A stretch of DNA of 34,496 nucleotides from Lachnospiraceae bacterium (GTDB lineage: Bacteria > Bacillota > Clostridia > Lachnospirales > Lachnospiraceae): contig JAIDHZ010000166.1 in the NCBI GenBank assembly GCA_029052995.1, forward strand, positions 1 through 34,496, read 5' to 3'. Numbering within the stretch: position 1 is the first letter of the stretch; the number at the start of each line of letters is the position of its first letter. Below the pieces are notes generated by a model. The model was not told the origin of the DNA, did not search any database, and saw only the letters and a list, made by a program, of their open reading frames with translations. Position numbers and translations under genes: made by a program. Shown here one piece after another: positions 16,835 through 24,563 of the stretch.

Positions 16835-17503
16835 TTACATGTAAGTTTTAATTAAATATAACGCAATTAGATGGATCGGATAGAACCAATAGAAAAACAT
16901 TTTGGCTTCCGGTCCTTTCTTTTTGTTATAAAAGGCAATAAACACCAAAGCGAGTACACCGTATAATTCTGTTGGACCAAAAAATAAATATAAAATTAAA
17001 GTGCATAAAATTAAACGTGTCAGGGGAGACTTTTCTGTTACATAAAACATACAGATTAATAAAACACCGCCTAACCCATAGTCACAGTGAATCAGATATG
17101 CAGTAATCCAAAGAAAAACAAGCAAAATCCAGTACCTTCTCCGATTGTTAATCTCTTCTAGGCAGAAGATGCATAACAGTCCTAATGTAAGGGTGAAAAA
17201 TACATTTTGGTGCCCCCAGTCAAACAGCTGCCTGCGGAATGCCAAATCAAAAGGAATTTCTGAAATGATTGTAAATATAAATAATCGGATAAAATAATTA
17301 AAAGGACTTCTTGTGTGATGAAATCCCTCTACTATGAGATAACAATAAATGGGAAAGGCAATTCTTCCTATCTCTCGAAGAACTGGATATTCAGGGAAAA
17401 AAATTAATCCCACATGATCAATTAGCATGGAGATTACAGCAATCATTTTAAGGTAAAAATGATTGATGAACCCTACTGGTTTTTCGTTCAAGGAAATTAC
17501 CAC
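16835..17503 (-). CDS. TraX family membrane protein
   Basis: 'MIAVISMLIDHVGLIFFPEYPVLREIGRIAFPIYCYLIVEGFHHTRS...ISEIPFDLAF', 'NVFFTLTLGLLCI', 'DYGLGGVLLI' are typical of TraX. True start may be TTG at 17491. Confidence 0.85.
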   Translation of the reverse strand: MVISLNEKPVGFINHFYLKMIAVISMLIDHVGLIFFPEYPVLREIGRIAFPIYCYLIVEGFHHTRSPFNYFIRLFIFTIISEIPFDLAFRRQLFDWGHQNVFFTLTLGLLCIFCLEEINNRRRYWILLVFLWITAYLIHCDYGLGGVLLICMFYVTEKSPLTRLILCTLILYLFFGPTELYGVLALVFIAFYNKKKGPEAKMFFYWFYPIHLIALYLIKTYM

Positions 17504-17602
17504 CTTTCATTGCTTTGACATATTTTCTGTACCATTGTTACTAAGTATAGCAGAGGGAAAAATAAAGCACAATGTTTTTTTGATAAAAAAGTGGCATTTA
17601 TC

Positions 17603-17631
17603 TTGAAAGATTGTGTTTGTATCGTTATAAT
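17603..17631 (+). promoter_or_regulatory. Sigma-A promoter for the DivIVA-like gene
   Basis: TTGAAA (17603-17608), 17-nt spacer, TATAAT (17626-17631). Confidence 0.75.
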
Positions 17632-17665
17632 AAACAATATATGGTATGTGAAAGGAGCTAAACCA

Positions 17666-18589
17666 ATGGCGAAAGAAGAGAAATTCAAAACAACATCTTT
17701 TGGAGGATATGATAAAACAGCAGTAGATCAGTATATAGATAATTTGAAAAAAGAACATCAAGAGGATGTTGCAGATTTGAAGCAGACAATCAGCAAGCTT
17801 AGTGAGACTGTAAAGAGCTTACAGCTTGTAAAAGACAGCATGAATTCCGAGTCAAATCAAGCAATTGAAAATATGCAGAAATATAATGAATCATTGCAGT
17901 TGGAACTTGAAAAGGCAAACCGCAAGCTGGCAGAGAAGGAAGAACACAGCAAGGGATACACAGACAAGCTTGAGATTATCTCAAAGACCCTGGTGGATAC
18001 CAATGAACGTTGTGATATCATGTTGAAGGATGCAGAGGCAAAGAGTAAGCAGATGGTGGAAGAGGCAGAGGCAAAGAGCAGCCAGATGCTGGTTTCTGCA
18101 AAGGAAGAAAGTAACAGGCTTCTATCAGATGCTAAAACCAAAAGTAACAATATGATGCAGGAAGCTCAGGAAAAGAGCACCCATTTAATGGAGGATTCCC
18201 AAAGGCAGAGTGCAAACATTATAAAACGTGCTGAAGAAGAACGGGATGCATTGAGGGTGCGTGCTGAAGAGGAGTACAAGCAGTTGACAGCGCAAAAAGA
18301 TGCTGAATGCCGGGAAATGATAGAAAATGCAACTCAGGAAAAAGAAAACATGTTAAGTGAAGCCAGAGAGAAGGTGAATTCTATTCGTGCTTCCATAAAA
18401 CGTGAGTGTGAGAATGTAAGTGCTTATATGGCAAGCTTGATGGATTCTGTTGAAGGTGTTGTAAAAGCATGTAATGAGACAAAGAGTATTACAGAAAAAG
18501 CGTTTAAAGGAATTGGAACTTCTAAACCGGAGACTCTGGCATTACCCGATGAAGATGCAGATGAGATTCCGCAGATTGACGTTAAGTAG
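17666..18589 (+). CDS. DivIVA-domain coiled-coil protein with 13 hendecad repeats
   Basis: N-term 'KFKTTSFGGYDKTAVDQYIDNLKKEHQEDVADLKQTI' is DivIVA-like. Start 17666 after 'gaaaggagc'. Hendecads at 17999-18427. Confidence 0.75.
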   Translation: MAKEEKFKTTSFGGYDKTAVDQYIDNLKKEHQEDVADLKQTISKLSETVKSLQLVKDSMNSESNQAIENMQKYNESLQLELEKANRKLAEKEEHSKGYTDKLEIISKTLVDTNERCDIMLKDAEAKSKQMVEEAEAKSSQMLVSAKEESNRLLSDAKTKSNNMMQEAQEKSTHLMEDSQRQSANIIKRAEEERDALRVRAEEEYKQLTAQKDAECREMIENATQEKENMLSEAREKVNSIRASIKRECENVSAYMASLMDSVEGVVKACNETKSITEKAFKGIGTSKPETLALPDEDADEIPQIDVK

Positions 18590-18597
18590 GTGTGAAT

Positions 18598-21099
18598 ATG
18601 GATAAGGATCGTATAGATAGCTTTAAACAATTTGCTAAGTATTTGGAATATCCCATGGTTGTATTTGAAGCGGAGTCCGGAAAGGTTCTGGATATTAATT
18701 ATGAGGCAGAGGTGCTTATAGGAGGTAACGCTGTTAAGATTCATTTAGAACCTGGAAGAGCTATGACTAAAATCAATTTTTGGGAAAAGCTGCACGATAA
18801 AAAAACAGTAATGTGGCAGAGTATGCGGCTGCTTGCGGATGATAGGGAGTATCTAATCAATGGTTTGGTTAATGAGGCGGTTTCTGATGGGAACACCATT
18901 TACAGTCTCATGTTTGAGAAACAGACAGATACCAGCTTTGGTGGATTGATTCTTGAACGGGTTTTAAATCAGGCAGGTGCTGTGGCGGTTTATTTAGGAA
19001 GAGAAGGAGACGGGTTTCAGGTTGAGTTTATCTCAAAAAATATTAACAGATATGGTTATACAAGAGAACAGTTTTATGAAGGCGTTATTCATTTGGCAGA
19101 TTTAGTGTGTCCGGAGGACTGGGAATGGGTGGAGGAAAGCATGGAGGATGCTATAAGGGCACATGAGAATGAGCTTGAATTTTCTTGTAGAATTTTTACA
19201 GAGATTAAGGAACTGATTCCGGTAAGGGTAAATGTAAGATATGTTTATAATGATTACGGTAAATTGACAGATGTGGAACTGCTTATTATAGATTCCAGGG
19301 AAGAGTTAAGACGTAATAGTGAGAATATGCATTTAAATAATGCGATTTCCAAAATGAAGAATGTAGTGATGGTAAAATCATATCATGCCGGAAAGCGTAC
19401 GCTCCTATACATTTCTCCAAATGCCGGAATGGTAGGAATGAATGTTGAAGCGCTTTCTAAAGGTTATAAGCTCACAGAGGATTATATTCATCCGGATGAC
19501 AGGGATGAGGTACTTGATGGGATTTATCAGGCAGTAGCCAATGGTGTTACAGACTATAGCTATACTTACCGTATGGTAAGGGATGATGGAAAACTGATAT
19601 GGGTATTAAGCGAGGCAACAATTACCAGAATATCAGATGGTGAGGCTGAGATTTCTGTTTTGTTGACAGATATAACAGAACAAAAAGAGATAGAAAAGGA
19701 GCTTGCTGCAGCAAGAGAACGTGTCTTTTTGAGAGATGCAAAGAAAAAAAACGAGGCTCCCGTGTCTGCCAATGTTGATAAGGATGATAAAGAATTGTTA
19801 GAACAATTCTGCCTTCTGACGGAAGCCCTGAACCAAAATGCAGATTACTATACTGTGGTGTTAGACTGGAAGGGTAAATTATTAACTAATCCGGTAGGGC
19901 CGGTTGATGAAATGGGACAGTTTTATGATCTTTTTGAGCGTCGTCAATTTAAGGAACAATTTATAAATGTGTCGGCAAAGGCAAACGAGCTGGGAAAACC
20001 GCAAAGCGCAAGCTTTGCAGTGGACCGGCTACAGGTTCACATGGTATTGGCATCTATTGCAACGAAGGGTGCCGTGATAGCGTATTTGGTACTTACAAGT
20101 TTTAAACAGGATGGTTTAGATCGTATTGGCTCAGTAATTGAACAACAATCGAGGCTGGCAAATGCTGTTGTAAAATGTCTCTATGCCGAAGAGATGGAAT
20201 TGCAGGAGCAAAAATACAGAAAGCTTGCAGAGATGCATTTGGAAAAGGAACGAAGGAGCAGGCAGGTAGCCAGTGATATTTTAGACTGTATTGTTGCCAA
20301 GGCAGAATCCGGGATTGGTGAGGCGTGCCAAAAGGCGGGAGTTTTCTTATCAGTTATAAATATTGGACTGTATAAAGAGAATAAAGATGAAGAAAAGACG
20401 GAATCCTATTATACATGGAACCGGTTTGGTGATGATGCCGGATTTTTTGATGCAATGGCTATGACAGCGTTAGAATATAAAGCATTGCGTGAATGCATGA
20501 ATGATAATGGCTATGTTGTGGCTGATAAGACTTCGGCGGAGCCTTTTATAAAGGAAATGCTGAGAAAAACGGGAATGGAAGTCATTTTTGTACGCCGTAT
20601 GGTTATGGGTTTCGGGCAACGGGGATATATCGTTTTTGCGGATGATCGTAAGCGGCGGAAGTTTGAAGAAAAAGAGATTGGATTTATGGTGTTGGTTTCC
20701 CAGATTTTTGAGGGTATGCTTGTCAGCAATCAGAAAATGATTCGGGCACAGAGCGTAAAGGAGACTTTTATTGAGGCATATGATTATATTCGGGATGCGG
20801 TATTTGTAAAGGATAACGAGACAGGTGACATTATTTTTGCCAATAAAGCAATGGATAAATTATTCGGCTACAGCGTGGTAGGGATGCCGGCGGGCGCCGT
20901 GGTTAGTGATCAAATGGAGCAGTACAAGAATATTAGCAACGTTGGAAAACGATTTATTGCTAATAAAAAGGTGACAAAATGGCAAAGATATATGAAAGAG
21001 TTAGACCAAAATATGAACATTGTTGAGGTTCATATGGAGTTGTTTAATGACACAGACTGCAGCCTGTATATATTGAAGAAAAGCAAGATTAAAAAATAA
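18598..21099 (+). CDS. Multi-PAS/GAF-like sensor protein without recognisable output domain
   Basis: PAS-like blocks 'YLEYPMVVFEAESGKVLDINYEAEVLIGG', 'YISPNAGMVGMNVEALSKGYKLTEDYIHPDDRDEVLDGIYQAVANGVTDYSYTYRMVRDDGKLIWVLSEATI', 'ETFIEAYDYIRDAVFVKDNETGDIIFANKAMDKLFGYSVVGM'. No GGDEF, EAL, HATPase, MCP or SpoIIE motifs seen. Confidence 0.75.
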   Translation: MDKDRIDSFKQFAKYLEYPMVVFEAESGKVLDINYEAEVLIGGNAVKIHLEPGRAMTKINFWEKLHDKKTVMWQSMRLLADDREYLINGLVNEAVSDGNTIYSLMFEKQTDTSFGGLILERVLNQAGAVAVYLGREGDGFQVEFISKNINRYGYTREQFYEGVIHLADLVCPEDWEWVEESMEDAIRAHENELEFSCRIFTEIKELIPVRVNVRYVYNDYGKLTDVELLIIDSREELRRNSENMHLNNAISKMKNVVMVKSYHAGKRTLLYISPNAGMVGMNVEALSKGYKLTEDYIHPDDRDEVLDGIYQAVANGVTDYSYTYRMVRDDGKLIWVLSEATITRISDGEAEISVLLTDITEQKEIEKELAAARERVFLRDAKKKNEAPVSANVDKDDKELLEQFCLLTEALNQNADYYTVVLDWKGKLLTNPVGPVDEMGQFYDLFERRQFKEQFINVSAKANELGKPQSASFAVDRLQVHMVLASIATKGAVIAYLVLTSFKQDGLDRIGSVIEQQSRLANAVVKCLYAEEMELQEQKYRKLAEMHLEKERRSRQVASDILDCIVAKAESGIGEACQKAGVFLSVINIGLYKENKDEEKTESYYTWNRFGDDAGFFDAMAMTALEYKALRECMNDNGYVVADKTSAEPFIKEMLRKTGMEVIFVRRMVMGFGQRGYIVFADDRKRRKFEEKEIGFMVLVSQIFEGMLVSNQKMIRAQSVKETFIEAYDYIRDAVFVKDNETGDIIFANKAMDKLFGYSVVGMPAGAVVSDQMEQYKNISNVGKRFIANKKVTKWQRYMKELDQNMNIVEVHMELFNDTDCSLYILKKSKIKK

Positions 21100-21112
21100 T
21101 TCGTCAAAATCT

Positions 21113-21139
21113 TAAGTTTAACAGAGAAAATGACGATAT
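21113..21139 (+). promoter_or_regulatory. Candidate sigma-28-type promoter upstream of mreB/mbl
   Basis: TAAG (21113-21116), 15-nt spacer, GACGATAT (21132-21139). Confidence 0.5.
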
Positions 21140-21160
21140 ACATGGGAAAGGAGTACGAAC

Positions 21161-22159
21161 ATGGCAAGTTCGGATATTGGAATTGATTTGGGTACAGCTA
21201 GTATTCTTGTCTATGTGAAAGGAAAAGGTGTTGTATTAAAGGAGCCGTCAGTGGTGGCCTTTGACCGTGATACGAATAAAATAAAGGCGATTGGTGAAGA
21301 GGCAAGATTAATGCTTGGCAGAACTCCGGGCAGTATTGTTGCAGTAAGGCCACTTCGTCAGGGTGTTATTTCAGATTATCGAATCACAGAAAAAATGTTA
21401 AAATATTTTATTCAAAAAGCCGCTGGCAAAAGTTTTTTTGGCAGAAGACCAAGAATTTCTGTCTGTGTGCCAAGCGGAGTGACAGAGGTGGAAAAAAAGG
21501 CAGTTGAAGATGCAACATATCAGGCTGGCGCTAGGGATGTTTCCATTATTGAGGAGCCGGTAGCGGCAGCTATTGGTGCAGGTATTGACATTGCAAGGCC
21601 ATGTGGTAATATGATAGTGGATATTGGCGGTGGTACTGCTGATATCGCAGTAATATCATTAGGGGGAACGGTAGTCAGTACATCTATCAAGACTGCGGGT
21701 GATGATTTTGATGAAGCCATTGTTCGTTATATGCGTAAAAAGCATAATCTTTTAATTGGTGAGCGTACTGCTGAAGAGATTAAGATTAAGATAGGTACCT
21801 GTTACCGTCGGCCAGAGAACCTTACATTGGACATCAGAGGGAGGAATCTTGTGACCGGACTTCCGAGAACCGTTACAGTGGCGTCAGACGAGACGGTGGA
21901 AGCTCTGGAAGAGATAACAGAGCAGATTATTGAGGCGGTACATTCTGTGCTGGAGAAGACCCCGCCAGAGTTAGCAGCAGATATTGCTGACAGAGGAATT
22001 GTATTAACCGGTGGTGGAGCTATGCTTCATGGTTTAGAAGAACTTATTGAGGAAGAAACCGGTATCACTACTATGACGGCAGAGGATCCGATGACCTGCG
22101 TTGCCATTGGTACCGGTAAATATATAGAATTTTTAAGTGGTGTGATGGAAGAAGAATAA
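21161..22159 (+). CDS. mreB/mbl: MreB/Mbl-family rod-shape actin homologue
   Basis: 'IGIDLGTASILVYVKGKGVVLKEPSVVAFD', 'RPRISVCVPSGVTEVEKKAVEDATYQAGARDVSIIEEPVAAAIGAG', 'MIVDIGGGTADIAVISLGG', 'IVLTGGGAMLHGLEELI'. Confidence 0.95.
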   Translation: MASSDIGIDLGTASILVYVKGKGVVLKEPSVVAFDRDTNKIKAIGEEARLMLGRTPGSIVAVRPLRQGVISDYRITEKMLKYFIQKAAGKSFFGRRPRISVCVPSGVTEVEKKAVEDATYQAGARDVSIIEEPVAAAIGAGIDIARPCGNMIVDIGGGTADIAVISLGGTVVSTSIKTAGDDFDEAIVRYMRKKHNLLIGERTAEEIKIKIGTCYRRPENLTLDIRGRNLVTGLPRTVTVASDETVEALEEITEQIIEAVHSVLEKTPPELAADIADRGIVLTGGGAMLHGLEELIEEETGITTMTAEDPMTCVAIGTGKYIEFLSGVMEEE

Positions 22160-22200
22160 CAGGTTGCCGGAACCGGACAACCGGAAAAGGAGTTTACAAT

Positions 22201-22986
22201 ATGGTAAGAGGTCTTTATACAGCGTGGACTGGTATGATTAATGAGCAAAAACGCCTTGATGTACTTTCCAACAATATGGCCAATGCAGATACAATAGGTT
22301 ATAAAAAGCAGGGAACTACATCCCAGTCATTTGATGATGAATTGACAATCAGGATTCATGATAATAATGTGTATTTGGCAAATCATAAGCCTGTTGGCAA
22401 TATGAATCTGGGAGTAAAGATTGGGGAAACCTACCATGATTTTTCGCAGGGCAGTTTGCGTGAGACTGGAAATACTTATGATTTGGCGTTAAGTGGTGAT
22501 GGATTCTTCACTATTCAGACAACTAATAAACAGGGAGTGACAAGCACTAAGTATACACGGGATGGCTCTTTCACTGTAAACACGGAAGGATACCTTGTTA
22601 CCAAGGATGGGGATTATGTATTAGATACTAACGGAAGACGAATTCAGATTCCTGGAGCGCAGACAGCGGCAAATGTTGTATTTGATGAAAAGGGCAATAT
22701 TATGGTGGATGGCCAGATGATTGCTACTTTAGGAATAGTAAGCTTTGCAGATCCACAGGCATTATTGCTCTATGGTGAGAATATGTATGAGGCGACCGAT
22801 GCAGCGGGGCTGCAGGCATCCACGGCGACTGTTAATCAGGGTTATTTGGAGATGTCTAATACGAATGTAATTGAAGAAATGGTAGATATGATTACAGTTA
22901 CAAGAGCATATGAAGCCGGACAGAAAATGATTCAGACAGTAGACAGCACGTTACAGCAGGCAGCTACTGAGCTTGGAAGAGTTTAA
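22201..22986 (+). CDS. flgF: Flagellar hook-basal body protein (FlgF/FlhO type)
   Basis: 'MVRGLYTAWTGMINEQKRLDVLSNNMANADTIGYKKQ', 'LALSGDGFFTIQT', C-term 'QGYLEMSNTNVIEEMVDMITVTRAYEAGQKMIQTVD'. Confidence 0.92.
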   Translation: MVRGLYTAWTGMINEQKRLDVLSNNMANADTIGYKKQGTTSQSFDDELTIRIHDNNVYLANHKPVGNMNLGVKIGETYHDFSQGSLRETGNTYDLALSGDGFFTIQTTNKQGVTSTKYTRDGSFTVNTEGYLVTKDGDYVLDTNGRRIQIPGAQTAANVVFDEKGNIMVDGQMIATLGIVSFADPQALLLYGENMYEATDAAGLQASTATVNQGYLEMSNTNVIEEMVDMITVTRAYEAGQKMIQTVDSTLQQAATELGRV

Positions 22987-23003
22987 GAAAGAGGTGAAGG
23001 ATT

Positions 23004-23855
23004 ATGATGCGTTCATTGTGGTCTGCGTCATCAGGAATGCTGGCGCAACAGACGAACTTAGATACAATTGCAAATAATTTATCCAATGTAAATACAGCAG
23101 GATATAAGAAAGATACGGTGGAGTTTAAGACGCTTCTCTATCAGACATTACAGTCACCATCTACAAATAATGTGGGACAGAACAAGCCGGTACCGGCACA
23201 GGTTGGATTGGGAACGAGAACTGCGTCAATTACGACAGTATTTACACAGGGTAATTTGCAGGAGACAACGAATAATTCATTTATGGCAATTGAAGGAACC
23301 GGGGGAACAGGGTTTTTTAAAGTTCGTGACAGTGATGGAAATATCTGTTACACAAGGGATGGCAGTTTTAATATGCAGCCGGTGGAAAATGGAACGATGC
23401 TTTGTAACTCTGCCGGATATCCGGTGTTGGACCAGAATAATAATCCGATTATATTACCACAGGGGTATACTGTGGAGGATTTCAAGGTTGATACCGAAGG
23501 CAATGTTTTTTATGTTGATGCAAATAATGACAGACATCCGCTTGTAGCGACAGCCAACGGTCAGAATTATAATCAGCAGATTGGTCTGGTGCAGTTTAAC
23601 AACCCTTCAGGTCTTAACAGTATTGGTGGTAATTTATATCAGCCTACGGTAGCATCTGGTGAACCATTGGAAGAATCTGCAAATCCCGGACTCAAAAGAA
23701 GCAGAATTCATCAGGGCTATTTGGAGATGTCTAATGTCCAGGTTGCGGATGAAATGGTTAATATGATTGTAGCTCAGCGAGCTTATGAGATGAACTCAAA
23801 AGCAATTCAGGCTTCAGATGAGATGTTACAGCAGGCTAATAACCTGAGAGGATAG
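23004..23855 (+). CDS. flgG: Flagellar basal body rod protein (FlgG/FlhP type)
   Basis: 'MMRSLWSASSGMLAQQTNLDTIANNLSNVNTAGYKKDTVEF', 'QGYLEMSNVQVADEMVNMIVAQRAYEMNSKAIQASDEML'. Confidence 0.95.
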   Translation: MMRSLWSASSGMLAQQTNLDTIANNLSNVNTAGYKKDTVEFKTLLYQTLQSPSTNNVGQNKPVPAQVGLGTRTASITTVFTQGNLQETTNNSFMAIEGTGGTGFFKVRDSDGNICYTRDGSFNMQPVENGTMLCNSAGYPVLDQNNNPIILPQGYTVEDFKVDTEGNVFYVDANNDRHPLVATANGQNYNQQIGLVQFNNPSGLNSIGGNLYQPTVASGEPLEESANPGLKRSRIHQGYLEMSNVQVADEMVNMIVAQRAYEMNSKAIQASDEMLQQANNLRG

Positions 23856-23914
23856 TGTTATTATGTTGAATTTGCTTATATTATTTTGGGTTTGGTAAGA
23901 AAGGATGAATACAT

Positions 23915-24274
23915 ATGGCTATTACAGGAACTGATCCGAGCAGTTACTATAGTGATTATTATACGAATGCATCAAAGGTCTCTGCGGCAGCTTTGGAAAA
24001 AACCCTTGGCAATGTTAATAAAGAAACCAAAGAAGATGAGCTGATGGAAGCCTGCAAGGAGTTTGAAGCATATTTTATTGAACAGATATTTAAGGGTATG
24101 GAAAAGACTATTATGAAGGCAGATAACGGTGAGTCCAGTACGGCAAGCCAGTATATGGATTATTTTGGTGATATGCGGACTCAGGAGTATGCAAAGATGG
24201 CGGCTAATCAGGGAAACGGAATTGGACTTGCGAGTCAGCTTTACGAGCAGATGAAGCGCAATTACGGACTATAG
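23915..24274 (+). CDS. Rod-binding protein (FlgJ N-terminal domain type)
   Basis: 'LMEACKEFEAYFIEQIFKGMEKTIMKADNGESSTASQYMDYFGDMRTQEYAKMAANQGNGIGLASQLYEQM' is the FlgJ/rod-binding pattern; lacks the muramidase domain. Confidence 0.88.
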   Translation: MAITGTDPSSYYSDYYTNASKVSAAALEKTLGNVNKETKEDELMEACKEFEAYFIEQIFKGMEKTIMKADNGESSTASQYMDYFGDMRTQEYAKMAANQGNGIGLASQLYEQMKRNYGL

Positions 24275-24451
24275 CGTATTAATATGTTGATATTTGGTAA
24301 AACTGCGCTGGATATTCGATTATCTGCAGGGAAGATTTTCGATGGTGTAGCGGTGGCTATAGCTAGAAAATCTACTAGTACATAGCTGGCTAAGTTTTTG
24401 GCAGATAAGATGTCGCAGATGAAAGATACACAGTTGACTTTAAAATAGTAA

Positions 24452-24498
24452 CACACAGGTTCATGCAGGTTTTTAACTTACATGAATTTGTGTGTTTT
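24452..24498 (+). terminator. Putative rho-independent terminator
   Basis: Stem cacacaggttcatg (24452-24465)/catgaatttgtgtg (24481-24494), two G-U pairs, followed by tttt. Confidence 0.7.
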
Positions 24499-24563
24499 CG
24501 TTATCTTCTGCGTTACGTGTTTAATGCTTCTTGACCCATTAAAGTTACAGGAGGAGAAAGTAT

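Noticed and set aside
16836-16845. TTACATGTAA palindrome between HIT and TraX genes
   Set aside because: Only 10 bp, AT-rich and overlapping the TraX stop; expected by chance.
17857-18150. 97-aa minus-strand Ser/Leu-rich ORF
   Set aside because: Antisense of the 33-nt hendecad periodicity in the DivIVA-like gene; low complexity follows from codon bias.
17999-18427. Considered as a nucleotide tandem repeat or CRISPR-like array
   Set aside because: 33-nt periodicity is at protein level; nucleotide units are diverged and have no spacer/repeat structure.
23170-23547. 125-aa plus-strand ORF
   Set aside because: Alternative frame inside flgG, which has clear homology.
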